Shown here in pieces: positions 36,250-45,508 of a stretch of DNA of 64,000 bases; position 1 is the stretch's first letter, and each line of letters starts with the position of its first letter. Location: assembly GCA_019636735.1 (NCBI GenBank), contig JAHBWY010000005.1:255880-319879 (forward strand), in the 5' to 3' direction. The translations under genes were made by a program, and so were the position numbers. The notes beneath the pieces were generated by a model. That model was given only the letters and a program-made list of their open reading frames with translations. It was not told the DNA's origin and searched no databases. This stretch comes from Phycisphaeraceae bacterium (GTDB lineage: Bacteria; Planctomycetota; Phycisphaerae; Phycisphaerales; SM1A02).

Positions 36250-36909
36250 TTATCCACGGCTTGGGGCGACACCAAGGCCCCTCATGATGCGCTCGATCTG
36301 CCCGCGGTGAATGCCCATGTGCATGCCCGACATGGCGTGCCAGCCCAACGCATCGAGCGGCCCGAACCACGGATGAGCGAAGCGCTCCCGTGTCAGGAGA
36401 TTGGTGCTCCGACTCACCGACTGCGCGAGGTGATCGCACGACTGCTCGAATGCCTCGACGACTCGGCCATCAACTGACTCCGACGGCTTGACCGCCGCGG
36501 TGCTCGCCTCCCCTTCCGGCCGAACACCTCGACTCAGCGCATCGATGACGCGAGCGATCTCGAGGTTCACGATCCGAAGGTGGTCGAGCGTCATCCAGAC
36601 CGACCAGTACCGACTGCTGTCCTCAAGCCCGGGCAGGCGACGAATCAGCACGCGGCGCGAGGCGCTGCGGTCATCGAGGGCGCTCGTGAGCTCCATGATG
36701 CGTGTGCGCTCACGGGCGAAGTCCGCCGCAAGGCTCGCCACCGTGCCTCGGCGTCGCCGCCGCTTGAGCATCATGCCTCCGACCCAGCGCTCGATGAATG
36801 GCACTCCCGCGCCGGGCGGGGCGAGTCGAGGGCTCAATTCGGGTGGCGTTGATCCGGGCGTGAGGGGCGAGGCAGCCATGGACGCTGGGGGATTCGATGG
36901 GGCGTTCAT
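36250..36909 (-). CDS. DinB-family putative metal-dependent hydrolase or thiol transferase
   Basis: 219 residues. The four-helix DinB/YfiT pattern is visible, with conserved His residues in MTLDHLRIVN and GWHAMSGMHMGIHRGQIERI that would form the metal site. The N-terminal 40 residues are Pro/Ser-rich and look unstructured. Members act on bacillithiol or mycothiol conjugates or are of unknown function. It precedes an HxlR regulator and starts 20 bp downstream of the palindrome, which supports a stress-inducible pair. Confidence 0.8.
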   Translation of the reverse strand: MNAPSNPPASMAASPLTPGSTPPELSPRLAPPGAGVPFIERWVGGMMLKRRRRRGTVASLAADFARERTRIMELTSALDDRSASRRVLIRRLPGLEDSSRYWSVWMTLDHLRIVNLEIARVIDALSRGVRPEGEASTAAVKPSESVDGRVVEAFEQSCDHLAQSVSRSTNLLTRERFAHPWFGPLDALGWHAMSGMHMGIHRGQIERIMRGLGVAPSRG

Positions 36910-36929
36910 GCCTTCAGGCTATCCGATCG

Positions 36930-36944
36930 CTTGCAAAATGCAAG
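36930..36944. promoter_or_regulatory. Palindromic operator candidate for HxlR/DinB
   Basis: CTTGCA-AAA-TGCAAG is a perfect 15-bp palindrome, extending to imperfect CGCTTGCA and TGCAAGTG arms. It lies 20 bp before the DinB start and 60 bp before the divergent methyltransferase start. HxlR proteins bind inverted repeats of this size at their own promoters, so it is the likely site for the regulator encoded at 35901. Confidence 0.62.
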
Positions 36945-37004
36945 TGATTGGCTCTGGGATTCGCCCAAGTTCAGCAGACCGACAGGGCGGGGTACGCTTC
37001 GATC

Positions 37005-38138
37005 ATGCCCGAACAGAAGAACCTCGAGTTCGACCGACCCGGGGGCTATGCACTGCCCAAGGGCGCGACGATCGTCCAGCGAAAGTCGGCAGCCGAGATG
37101 AAGGCGGCGGAGATCACGCTCTTCGGAGATCGCGTGCCGCCGCACCAGCCGGCACCTCGAAGCGCCCCCCTTGAGCCCGCGTTTCGGGCCGACGACCCCG
37201 AGACGCGCCTCTTCCTAGGGGACTGCCGCGATGTCCTCCCGGCACTGCCTGACCGCGGCACGGTCGACCTCGTCTTCGCCGATCCGCCCTTCAACTGGGA
37301 GGTGCCCTACGACGGCTGGAAGGATGGCATGCCGCGCGATGCCTATGAGCGCTTCACCTTTGACTGGCTCGACGGCTGCGTGGACGCGCTGGCGCCGCAC
37401 GGCTCCATCTGGGTCAACATTCCAGACGACACCGCGGCCGAGATCGTCATTCATCTCAAGCGGCGCGGACTCGTCATGATCAACTGGTGCGTCTGGCACT
37501 TCCGCTTCGGGCAGAACCGCGAGACCTCGTTCATCATGAGCAAGGTCCACGCGCTCTACTTTGCGAAGGACCCCGATGCTCGCATCTGGCGACCCGATCG
37601 CATTCGCGAACCCAGTGATCGCGCCAGCATCTACGGCGACCCGCGCACGCAGGCGAAGGAGAAGAACGCGGGGACACGCGTGCCGATGGATGTCTGGTAC
37701 GGCCCCTACTGGGGACGCGTGCAGGGCAACAACAAGGAGCGCCGCGCGCTCCACCACAACCAGCTTCCCGAGGCCTACCTCGAGCGAGTCATTCTGGCGT
37801 GCTCCGATGAAGGCGGGCTCGTCCTCGACCCCTTCTCAGGCAGCGGAACCACTCAGACCGTGGCGCGGTCGTATGGTCGGCGCTCGATCTCGATCGAGCA
37901 GAGCCCCACGAACGCCGCCAGCGCATGGGAGCGCATCACGAAGATCGGCATGGTGCACAAGGGCGTCGCTCTCGGTGTCTCAAGCCCGATTCACACGCAT
38001 CGGGCTAGGCAGACTCGATCAGGCGAACCCACAGCTCCTTCCGTCGAGAGCAGCGACGGGTCGGCACCGCTCGGCGGTCAGGCTCAGCTTGACTTCGCAC
38101 GCGATCGCCAGGGGACATCTTGCACGCCGAGCTCGTGA
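37005..38138 (+). CDS. DNA methyltransferase, beta class (N6-adenine or N4-cytosine)
   Basis: 377 residues from the ATG at 37005. Catalytic motif IV FADPPFNW comes before the SAM motif LDPFSGSGTT, the order of beta-class enzymes. Between them lies a target-recognition segment with VMINWCVWHFRFGQNRETSF and WYGPYWGRVQGNNKERRALH. Residues 1-75 and the tail after about 335 are extra and poorly conserved in look. No endonuclease gene is nearby, so it is an orphan methylase. Its 3' end overlaps the convergent pduO by 55 nt. Confidence 0.9.
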   Translation: MPEQKNLEFDRPGGYALPKGATIVQRKSAAEMKAAEITLFGDRVPPHQPAPRSAPLEPAFRADDPETRLFLGDCRDVLPALPDRGTVDLVFADPPFNWEVPYDGWKDGMPRDAYERFTFDWLDGCVDALAPHGSIWVNIPDDTAAEIVIHLKRRGLVMINWCVWHFRFGQNRETSFIMSKVHALYFAKDPDARIWRPDRIREPSDRASIYGDPRTQAKEKNAGTRVPMDVWYGPYWGRVQGNNKERRALHHNQLPEAYLERVILACSDEGGLVLDPFSGSGTTQTVARSYGRRSISIEQSPTNAASAWERITKIGMVHKGVALGVSSPIHTHRARQTRSGEPTAPSVESSDGSAPLGGQAQLDFARDRQGTSCTPSS

Positions 38139-38779
38139 TTCGCGCGGCGCGCCATTGCGAAGAGCAGGTCGCTGACGCGATTCACGAAGCGCGTGGCCGA
38201 TTGCCCCACTGCCTCGTTGTGAGAGAGCGCCACGATGGCCCGCTCCGCCCGCCGTGCCACCGTCCGTGCCACATGCAGGCGCGCCGCGAGTTCGCTTCCA
38301 CCCGGCAGGACGAAGGCGTGAAGCGGGGGGTTCGCCGCATCGACCTCGTCGATCCACCTCTCCGCCTCGGCGACATCGGTGTCGCTCATTCGATTGACGC
38401 GATCGGCAAACTTTGATCCGGGCGGCGTCGCAAGATCCGCACCCAGTTCGAAGAGGCGATCCTGGAGCGTGGCCACGATCCGCTCAATCAACGCGACACC
38501 GTCACGGTCGGCGCCTCGAAGCGAAGCCTCGGTGCGACCCTCGCGCCAGGCGCGCACCCAGCCGAGCGCGGCGTTGAGTTCATCGACCGTGCCGTAAGCC
38601 TCGATGCGCGGGTCATCCTTGCTGACCCGCTCGTCGGAGAAAAGCCCCGTGGAGCCATCATCTCCCGTGCGCGTGTAGAGGCGCGAGCGAGATCCGGCGG
38701 CACCACCGGTCGCTTCACCATCTGCCTCGGGACTTCTCTTGGCGCCAATCGCGCCCCTCATCGACTCGCGATCAGTCAT
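38084..38779 (-). CDS. pduO: Corrinoid adenosyltransferase, PduO type
   Basis: 231 residues, ATG at 38779 overlapping the asparaginase stop by 8 nt. After an unstructured N-terminus of about 30 residues: LYTRTGDDGSTGLFSDERVS (ATP-binding motif), EAYGTVDELNAALGW, FVLPGGSELAARLHVARTVA and RRAERAIVAL with the conserved Arg, then YVNRLSDLLF-like FVNRVSDLLFAMAR. It transfers the adenosyl group of ATP to cob(I)alamin to make adenosylcobalamin. No vitamin B12 pathway genes are adjacent. Confidence 0.93.
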   Translation of the reverse strand: MTDRESMRGAIGAKRSPEADGEATGGAAGSRSRLYTRTGDDGSTGLFSDERVSKDDPRIEAYGTVDELNAALGWVRAWREGRTEASLRGADRDGVALIERIVATLQDRLFELGADLATPPGSKFADRVNRMSDTDVAEAERWIDEVDAANPPLHAFVLPGGSELAARLHVARTVARRAERAIVALSHNEAVGQSATRFVNRVSDLLFAMARRANHELGVQDVPWRSRAKSS

Positions 38780-39740
38780 CTCGAATGACCTCCCCCGGCT
38801 CGACCACAGCGGCTCCCGCCTCGTCGCGCCGGACGGTCAGAAAACCATTGCGCAGGGCGCCTGCCGCCCAGTCACCGTCGGCTCGCAACGCCACGAACGC
38901 CGCCTGGTGATGCGCTTCCAGCGTGAAAATGTTGTCGATGCGTTCGAGCACGCGCCGCACGGCTTCGGCCGCGCCGCACCCGGAGCGCATCAATTCCACA
39001 ATGAGAAAGGTCCCGCACACCGACGAGATCAACTCGCCTGTTCCGGTGGCGACGGCCGCGCCCGCCGTCGGATCGACATAGAGGCCGTGACCGATGATGG
39101 GCGAGTCCCCCACTCGTCCCGGCGTCTTGAATGGAGTGCCGCTGGTTGAACATGCACCAGCCAATGAGCCCGCTCGGTCGCGCACCAGAACCCCAATCGT
39201 GTCGTGCTGCCACCAGCGTCGCTCACCTGCGAAGAGGCGCCCACCACCACCACCGGGGTCCACCGGTCGAGGCAGGCCGAGCGATGCATCCTTGACATTC
39301 TGCACCTCGGCGCCACGCGCTGCTGTTTCGTTGTCGCCCTTGGCGCGGGCCAGCCACCGTTCCCATGCGTCCCGCGCTTCGGGCGCGAGAACCTCTTCAC
39401 GAAGCTCGCCGCAGGAGTCTGCAAAGTCGTCGGCGGCGTCGCCGACAAGCATGAGGTGGCGTGTCCGCTCCATCACCATGCGCGCCACGCGCACGGGATG
39501 TCGATGGCGCCGCAATCCCGCGACGCTCCCGGCTTGTCCCGGCGCCACCATCACGCAGCCATCGAGTGTGACCTGACCGGTCGCATCGGGCAATCCGCCG
39601 TAACCAACAGAGTCCACCGAGGGATCCTCTTCGGCCACGGCACATGCGTCCACCGCGGCATCAAGCGCCCGGCCGCCCTGCGCGAGCGCCGGCCACGCGG
39701 TCTCGAGCGCACGGGTCGAGAAGGTCCAGGTTCCCAGCAT
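38772..39740 (-). CDS. Asparaginase/aspartylglucosaminidase-family Ntn hydrolase
   Basis: 322 residues from the ATG at 39740 (the longer frame starts with TTG). MLGTWTFSTRALETAWPAL is the typical N-terminus, DPSVDSVGYGGLPDATGQVT the first half motif, and HDTIGVLVRD holds the nucleophile Thr181 created by autocleavage. Downstream GACSTSGTPFKTPGRVGDSP and GTGELI complete the active site. It should cleave N-glycosylated or isoaspartyl Asn derivatives. A Gly-rich run just before the Thr marks the expected cleavage loop. No signal peptide seen. Confidence 0.9.
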   Translation of the reverse strand: MLGTWTFSTRALETAWPALAQGGRALDAAVDACAVAEEDPSVDSVGYGGLPDATGQVTLDGCVMVAPGQAGSVAGLRRHRHPVRVARMVMERTRHLMLVGDAADDFADSCGELREEVLAPEARDAWERWLARAKGDNETAARGAEVQNVKDASLGLPRPVDPGGGGGRLFAGERRWWQHDTIGVLVRDRAGSLAGACSTSGTPFKTPGRVGDSPIIGHGLYVDPTAGAAVATGTGELISSVCGTFLIVELMRSGCGAAEAVRRVLERIDNIFTLEAHHQAAFVALRADGDWAAGALRNGFLTVRRDEAGAAVVEPGEVIRDD

Positions 39741-40134
39741 GAGGGGGGAGGGCACGAAGGGATTCTGCCCGCCCCCGGGCCTTCTCGGCAAACGCCCCCC
39801 CCGGCGGCCCGGTCCCCCAGCAGCCGGACTCCCGATTCGTTCTGGCCGCCTCGCGATTGACCCACCCCGGATCGAACGCTACTGTTGGGCATACGGCAGT
39901 CGAGGCAGACCCTTCATCCCAGGTCGCCCCGGCTTGTTGGCAGGTCTCAGCCGTCTCTCCACAGGCCTGTCGGTCAGCATCGATCGAACTCGATGGTGCT
40001 CCATCTTTCGACCGATGCATCTTCGCGCCACGCCTTTCCCAGCGTGGCGCGGCGGCGTTCAGCCGCGGATGAGTGCAGCACACAGAGCTGCCAACGAGAA
40101 CGCAACTCTCCCGAGTTGCAGAAAGGACTCGAAC
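39741..40134 (+). promoter_or_regulatory. Intergenic region and structured leader of the prepilin-like gene
   Basis: 394 bp between divergent genes. The last 110 bp contain three stem-loops in a row: CGCGCCACGC / GCGTGGCGCG at 40024-40051 (10-bp stem, 8-nt loop), GCGGC / GCCGC at 40052-40066, and GCAACTC / GAGTTGC at 40102-40119. The last ends 15 nt before the ATG, with AAAGGA between. The structures suggest mRNA stability or translational control. I could not match it to a known riboswitch. Upstream of 40024 nothing clear is seen. Confidence 0.5.
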
Positions 40135-41262
40135 ATGACGCATGTTCGACGACAGAGTGGATTCACCATCATCGAGCTGCTTGTGGTGGTGGCCATCATC
40201 GCATTGCTGGTGGCGATCCTGCTTCCGGCCATCGGCAAGGCCCGCGAAGAGGGCATGCAGACGCAGTCTCGCGTGAACCTCCGCAACATCGCGGTGGCCT
40301 GCGGAACCTATGGTGCCGACTTCGCCGATCGCCAGTGGACCGCCGCGCACGAGGACATGGGCCTTCCGGCCTTCGGCGGCAACTGCGCCCCGTATGTGCA
40401 GAACCGCTGCCCGCAGCAGCTCCTTCTGGGCTTCGATGCCGCGGGTGCATCTCAGGGCTTCTTCATTCCCCAAGGCTCGCAGTGCGGCGCCTCCTCTCCA
40501 CAGGCGAACTGCAATGTCTTCGAGGCCTACTGGCCCTGCGACTTCAAGACGACCACGGGCAACTTCGGCTCATGGCGTCTTCCGAACGCGAAGAGCTTCA
40601 ACACCTATGTCGGCAAGCGCTTCTATGACCCGGTCTTCTACGCCCCGAAGGACAAGGTCGTCCTCTCGAAGTGCCAGGACTTCATCGACGGTGGTCAGGA
40701 ATTCGTCGGTGTTGCACAGGACGCGATCCTGAGCAGCTATTGCTGGAGCCCGGCCGCCATGTGGGCACCAGCCGTCATGGGCGGACAGACCGGCTACCAG
40801 AACCCGAAGACTCTCGGCGGCGCCTTCCGTGTTCCGACGCAGGGCCAGGCGTCGTTCCCCGACCTCAAGACGCGCTGCCTTGAGCACAGCTGGCTCCAGG
40901 GCGCGAAGAAGGACATGCGCGGAGCCAATCCCGACGCGATGAGCCCGCAGCATCGCGGTCTGGGTGGCGTGCCCTACTTCTTCAACCAGGGCACCTACTC
41001 CTCGCCCAATGTGCTCTTCTTCGATGGCAGCGTGCGAACCATGTCCGTGCGTGATGCCATCGACATGGACAGCCGCTCCACCGCCCAGAGCGGCAAGGGC
41101 GCGTGGTCGCGCACCACTCCGCTCGGCGTGACGGGTTACTACAGCGGACCTGGCGCGGCCAACACGGACCTCGATGTCGAGCTCTACAACATCGGCGGCA
41201 ACAGCTTCCATGTGCTGACCCGCGATGGCATCCAGGGCCGCGACACGGTCGGCGGCAAGTAA
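40135..41262 (+). CDS. Prepilin-type (type II pseudopilin-like) protein, planctomycete class
   Basis: 375 residues. QSGFTIIELLVVVAIIALLV at the N-terminus is the prepilin peptidase site (cut before Phe, Glu at +5) and hydrophobic pilin helix. The C-terminal FFDGSVRTMSV resembles the H-x9-DG motif of the large DUF1559-related pseudopilins of Planctomycetes. Ten Cys in the body suggest disulfides outside the cell. An RBS-like AAAGGA precedes the ATG and a strong terminator follows, so it is probably monocistronic and well expressed. Whether it forms a pilus or a surface or secretion element is unknown. Confidence 0.92.
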   Translation: MTHVRRQSGFTIIELLVVVAIIALLVAILLPAIGKAREEGMQTQSRVNLRNIAVACGTYGADFADRQWTAAHEDMGLPAFGGNCAPYVQNRCPQQLLLGFDAAGASQGFFIPQGSQCGASSPQANCNVFEAYWPCDFKTTTGNFGSWRLPNAKSFNTYVGKRFYDPVFYAPKDKVVLSKCQDFIDGGQEFVGVAQDAILSSYCWSPAAMWAPAVMGGQTGYQNPKTLGGAFRVPTQGQASFPDLKTRCLEHSWLQGAKKDMRGANPDAMSPQHRGLGGVPYFFNQGTYSSPNVLFFDGSVRTMSVRDAIDMDSRSTAQSGKGAWSRTTPLGVTGYYSGPGAANTDLDVELYNIGGNSFHVLTRDGIQGRDTVGGK

Positions 41263-41291
41263 GGGCCCAGTTCGTCTCCATGCCCGATCCC

Positions 41292-41328
41292 ACGCGGGGC
41301 CCCACTCCGGGGCCCCGCGTTCCTTTTT
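41292..41328 (+). terminator. Rho-independent terminator of the prepilin gene
   Basis: ACGCGGGGCCCC (41292-41303) and its perfect complement GGGGCCCCGCGT (41309-41320) with a 5-nt loop, followed by TCCTTTTT. It lies 30 bp after the stop. The strongest terminator in the window. Confidence 0.93.
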
Positions 41329-41479
41329 GCCGCGGCCCTGCGCGGCGAAGGCCCCTCGTTGCCGCGGGGAATCTGCTTCCGGGGCACCATGTTCTCTTTG
41401 CAATGGCGATGCACGGGCGCGGCACGACGCCTTCAAGTCGCCCACGGATCCTCGAACGACTCTCTAGGATTCACGGCCG

Positions 41480-42310
41480 ATGTACATCGACCCGCATGTG
41501 CACATGGTCAGCCGCACGACGGACGACTATCGCCGGATGGCGCTCGCTGGCTGCGTGGCCATCACCGAGCCGGCCTTCTGGGCGGGGTACGACCGAGGTT
41601 CGGTCGAAGGCTTCCGGGACTACTTCCGACAATTGACCGAAGTGGAGCCACGGCGCGCCGCGCAGTACGGCATCCGCCATCACACCTGGCTCTGCATCAA
41701 TCCGAAGGAGTCGGAAGACCCGGGGCTCGCCCGCGAGGTGATCTCCATCATTCCTGACTTCATCGACAAGACCAATGTCCTGGGCGTGGGCGAGATCGGC
41801 CTCAACAAGAACAGTCGGACCGAGTTGCTGATCCTTGAGGAACACATCTCGCTGGCGCTGCGGCTGAACCGCCTGATTCTGGTGCACACACCCCATCTCG
41901 AGGACAAGCTGAAGGGCACGCGGCTTATCCTCGATGCGCTTCGCAACCAAGGTGCGGACCCGGCGCGCGTGCTGATCGACCATGTCGAGGAGCACACGGT
42001 CCGCATGGTGCTCGAACGCGGCTTCTGGGCGGGCATGACACTCTACCCGGACACGAAGTGCACGCCGGCACGGGCGACGGACATCATCGAGTGCCACGGC
42101 AGTGAGCGCCTCTGGCTGAACTCAGCAGGCGACTGGGGACACAGTGATCCGCTGGCCGTGCCCAAGGCGCAGGCGGAAATGCGGAGGCGACGGCATGGCG
42201 AGGATCTCATCCGGAAGGTGACCTTCGACAACCCGCAAGTCTTCCTCTCGCAGTCAGGTCGATTCAGCGCGGAGCCTTTGCCGCCAACCGCGCCCGATCT
42301 GCCGCGATAG
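41480..42310 (+). CDS. TatD-family metal-dependent hydrolase, EboB-like
   Basis: 276 residues, ATG at 41480. [20 protein letters not shown] gives the HxH metal motif. [60 protein letters not shown] and [20 protein letters not shown] follow in the order I recall for EboB of the ebo (edb) cluster, which is needed for export of some secondary metabolites. [19 protein letters not shown] also fits. No other ebo gene is in the window, so it stands alone, followed 45 bp later by a transporter. Confidence 0.83.
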   Translation: MYIDPHVHMVSRTTDDYRRMALAGCVAITEPAFWAGYDRGSVEGFRDYFRQLTEVEPRRAAQYGIRHHTWLCINPKESEDPGLAREVISIIPDFIDKTNVLGVGEIGLNKNSRTELLILEEHISLALRLNRLILVHTPHLEDKLKGTRLILDALRNQGADPARVLIDHVEEHTVRMVLERGFWAGMTLYPDTKCTPARATDIIECHGSERLWLNSAGDWGHSDPLAVPKAQAEMRRRRHGEDLIRKVTFDNPQVFLSQSGRFSAEPLPPTAPDLPR

Positions 42311-42355
42311 CGCCGTCCTCCACCTTGGGCCCCGCGTTCGTACGATCTCCTGCCC

Positions 42356-43792
42356 ATGGAGCCAACGGCTGACGGCGATCAACCAAGACGCTGGCTGACG
42401 CTCGTTGCCATGACCGGCTCGCTGTCGATGATCTTCATCGACATCACGGTGGTCGGCGTGGCGCTCCCGCAGATTCGCGCCGACCTCGGCATGAGCGATG
42501 CGGGGCTCAACTGGGTCATGAGCGTCTACACGCTGGTCATGGCGTGCCTGGTGGCCTTCTGCGGGCGCATCGCCGACATGATCGGCCGCGTGCCGGCGTT
42601 CATCGGGGGTGTGGTCGTCTTTGCGCTGGCCAGCCTCGCGTGTGGGTTCGCGGGCAGCGAAGGGAGCTTGATCGCGGGCCGCGCCTGCCAGGGCGTGGGT
42701 GCGGCGCTGATGCAACCGGCCAGCGGCGCCCTCGTCATCAGCGCGTTCGCGCGGCGGCATCGCGGCAAGGTCATGGCGATCTATGTCGGGATCCCCCTGC
42801 TGTTCATGGTGATTGGTCCACTCGTGGGCGGCTTTCTGACGCAGGCCGCCTCATGGCGCTGGTGCTTCTGGGTGAACCTGCCGGTGGCGGCTGCGGCGCT
42901 CATTCTGACCGCCATCGCGCGACCCCTCGATGCGCGGAGTGCGTCGTGGCGCATCGATCCATGGTCACTGCTGCTGCTCATGATCGGCCTGCCCGCACTC
43001 ATCCTCGCGGTGCAGCAGGGCAACGAGTGGGGCTGGATGGCACCGTGGTCGACGACGCTGGCGGAGCGCATTCCGCCCGCACGGCTGGTGACCTCGCTGC
43101 CACTTGCGGCGGCGGGCGCAGTGCTCCTGGTGCTCTTCATCCGCAGGCAGTGGCGCTCGAGCGAACCGCTGCTCGCCCTCGGACTCTTCAGAGATCGAGG
43201 GCTGCTCGCGAATGCTCTGATCCTCTTCATGATGCAGTTCACGATGACCGGGCTCCTGCTCCAGGGAAGCGTGTACGCGCAGGAGGTCCTCGGCTTCGAT
43301 CCGCGCCAGGCTGGTGCGTCGCTTCTTCCGTTGCTGGTTCCAATCCTGTTCGTCGTGCATGTCGCCGGTCGCCTCTATGACCGCATCGGTGTGCGCACCC
43401 CCGCGATCATCGGCACGGCGCTCGCGACTGCCGGCGGCCTCATCGCCGGCATCGGCGCGTGGCTCAAGAACTACCCGATCATCGGCTGCGGTTTCGCCAT
43501 CATGGGTGTCGGCATCGGCTTCGTCATGAGTCCGACGAACACCGACAGCCTCAATCGCGTGCCCGCCGATGCGCGGGCGCAGGTCTCCGGCCTGATGCAG
43601 ACGATGCGCCATGTCGGAGGAACCACCGGGCTTGCGGTAATCGGCGCAGCAGTGCTGGTCGCCCGCACCCATCTCGGGCAGGAGACCGCGGCGACCGCCG
43701 TGGGATACGGGGTCGGTGCGCTCGGTTGCGGCGCCGCGCTGCTGGCGGCAGTCATCCTCCATCGAGCGGGCCCGGTGGATGCCGCCTCGTGA
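42356..43792 (+). CDS. MFS transporter, DHA2 family (EmrB/QacA type, 14 helices)
   Basis: 478 residues. [20 protein letters not shown] at the first helix, [14 protein letters not shown] in the loop between helices 2 and 3, and [20 protein letters not shown] are DHA2 signatures, as is [18 protein letters not shown]. About 14 membrane segments can be counted. It should export drugs or small metabolites by proton antiport. It follows the EboB-like gene by 45 bp and precedes purE by 55 bp. No regulator is adjacent. Confidence 0.9.
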   Translation: MEPTADGDQPRRWLTLVAMTGSLSMIFIDITVVGVALPQIRADLGMSDAGLNWVMSVYTLVMACLVAFCGRIADMIGRVPAFIGGVVVFALASLACGFAGSEGSLIAGRACQGVGAALMQPASGALVISAFARRHRGKVMAIYVGIPLLFMVIGPLVGGFLTQAASWRWCFWVNLPVAAAALILTAIARPLDARSASWRIDPWSLLLLMIGLPALILAVQQGNEWGWMAPWSTTLAERIPPARLVTSLPLAAAGAVLLVLFIRRQWRSSEPLLALGLFRDRGLLANALILFMMQFTMTGLLLQGSVYAQEVLGFDPRQAGASLLPLLVPILFVVHVAGRLYDRIGVRTPAIIGTALATAGGLIAGIGAWLKNYPIIGCGFAIMGVGIGFVMSPTNTDSLNRVPADARAQVSGLMQTMRHVGGTTGLAVIGAAVLVARTHLGQETAATAVGYGVGALGCGAALLAAVILHRAGPVDAAS

Positions 43793-43847
43793 GGCGACTG
43801 GTCTGCGCCGTCCCTCGCCGGTGACGGCGCTCCTCTACGATCCCGTC

Positions 43848-44360
43848 ATGGTTCCTTCGCCTGCGCCGATCGTCGGGATCATCATGGGTAGCCAGAGCGA
43901 CTGGGAGACGATGCGCCATGCCGCCGAGGTGCTCACCGAGTTGCAGGTGCCGCATGAGACGCGCGTGGTCAGTGCGCATCGCACGCCTGATCTTCTCTTT
44001 GAGTACGCCTCCGAGGCGGCGGGCCGCGGGCTGCGCGTGATCATCGCCGGCGCCGGTGGCGCAGCGCACCTGCCCGGCATGTGCGCGAGCAAGACGCACC
44101 TGCCAGTGCTGGGCGTGCCGGTTGAGAGCCGAGCGTTGCGCGGGCTCGACTCGCTCCTCTCGATCGCGCAGATGCCCGCGGGAATCCCCGTGGCGACCCT
44201 CGCGGTCGGACATGCGGGCGCGGCCAACGCGGCTCTTCTGGCGGCGGCCATTCTGGCGCTCGACGACGCTCCGCTGCGAAGTCGGCTGGTGGCTCGACGC
44301 ACGGCGCAGACCGAGCGTGTACTCGCGCATCCCGATCCGTCGAAGGGACCCACGCGGTGA
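43848..44360 (+). CDS. purE: 5-(carboxyamino)imidazole ribonucleotide mutase
   Basis: 170 residues, ATG at 43848. [40 protein letters not shown] with the catalytic His, [19 protein letters not shown], and [20 protein letters not shown] are all normal PurE motifs. It converts N5-CAIR to CAIR in purine synthesis and works with PurK, which starts 4 nt inside its stop codon (GTGA). Confidence 0.97.
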   Translation: MVPSPAPIVGIIMGSQSDWETMRHAAEVLTELQVPHETRVVSAHRTPDLLFEYASEAAGRGLRVIIAGAGGAAHLPGMCASKTHLPVLGVPVESRALRGLDSLLSIAQMPAGIPVATLAVGHAGAANAALLAAAILALDDAPLRSRLVARRTAQTERVLAHPDPSKGPTR

Positions 44361-45508
44361 GCGATGTCGGCGTGAGAGGAAGTGGCTCCTTGACGATCGG
44401 CGTGCTGGGCGGCGGCCAACTCGGGCGCATGCTGGCACTTGCCGGAACGCCGCTGGGTTTCCGCTTTCGATTTCTCGACCCCGATGCCGGGTGCCCGGCA
44501 AGCGCCGTCGGCGAGGTGATTGCTGGCGCCTACGACGACCCGCAGGCACTCGACCGCTTTGCGAAGGGCGTGGACCTGGTCACCTTTGAATTTGAGAATG
44601 TGCCCGCCGAGACGGTCCGGCGACTCTCGTCGCGCGTGGCGATCGCTCCAGGCGCGGAGTCGCTCGCGACGGGTCAGGATCGGGCGCATGAGAAGCGCTT
44701 CTTCGCGCAGTGCGGTCTGCCCGTCGCCCCGTGGGCCGAGGTGCATGATGCCGCCTCGTTGATGGCGGCGGTCGACTCGGTTGGAGTGCCCGCTGTGCTC
44801 AAGGCTCGGCGACTCGGTTACGACGGGAAGGGCCAGTGCGTGATCAAGCGACGCGAGGACGCGCCATCCGCGTTTGACGCGCTTGGCCGCGTGCCGTGCA
44901 CGCTCGAAGCGTTCGTGCCCTTCTCGCGCGAGCTCTCGGTGATCGCTGTGCGAGGCCGCGACGGTTCGTTCCTCCACTGGCCGATCTCGGAGAATGTGCA
45001 TCGACATGGCATTCTGCACACCACGCTGGCACCCGCCGAAGTGGAGCCGGCGATGGAGCGCGCCATCGCGGAGTACGCCCGGACTGTCATGCATTCGCTC
45101 GATCATGTCGGCGTGCTCGCAATCGAGTTCTTCGACGATCATGGCCGCCTGCTCGTGAACGAGATGGCGCCCCGCGTCCACAACAGCGGCCACTGGACGA
45201 TCGACGGCGCCGTGACCAGCCAGTTCGAGAATCACCTCCGCGCGATCGCCGGGCTGCCGCTTGGCTCAACGGCGCCGCGCGGTGTGTCGGCGATGCTCAA
45301 CCTGATCGGCTCCACACCACCGCTTGAGGCGCTCGCATCCGAGAGCGACTTGAAGATCCACCTCTACGCCAAGGCCCCGCGCGCGGGCCGCAAGGTGGGT
45401 CACTTGACGACCGTCGCGCCGAGTCGGGAAGTGGCGCGGGAGCGCTTGCGTCGCCTCGAAGGGCGCTTCGCTCCCGAGTCGATCGCCGCGGCGGCGTCCT
45501 CCGCCTGA
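44357..45508 (+). CDS. purK: 5-(carboxyamino)imidazole ribonucleotide synthase
   Basis: 383 residues from the GTG at 44357. [55 protein letters not shown] (ATP-grasp), and [20 protein letters not shown] are PurK signatures. It makes N5-CAIR from AIR, bicarbonate and ATP. Coupled to purE by overlap. The last 109 nt are also coding on the other strand for a DNA methylase. Confidence 0.97.
   Translation: MSDVGVRGSGSLTIGVLGGGQLGRMLALAGTPLGFRFRFLDPDAGCPASAVGEVIAGAYDDPQALDRFAKGVDLVTFEFENVPAETVRRLSSRVAIAPGAESLATGQDRAHEKRFFAQCGLPVAPWAEVHDAASLMAAVDSVGVPAVLKARRLGYDGKGQCVIKRREDAPSAFDALGRVPCTLEAFVPFSRELSVIAVRGRDGSFLHWPISENVHRHGILHTTLAPAEVEPAMERAIAEYARTVMHSLDHVGVLAIEFFDDHGRLLVNEMAPRVHNSGHWTIDGAVTSQFENHLRAIAGLPLGSTAPRGVSAMLNLIGSTPPLEALASESDLKIHLYAKAPRAGRKVGHLTTVAPSREVARERLRRLEGRFAPESIAAAASSA

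Noticed and set aside
38136..38138. Shorter end for the first methyltransferase to avoid overlap with pduO
   Set aside because: The frame stays open to 38138 and no stop occurs earlier, so the 55-nt overlap is kept.
40024..40134. c-di-GMP (GEMM) riboswitch before the pilin gene
   Set aside because: The conserved GEMM sequences could not be found; only simple stem-loops are present.
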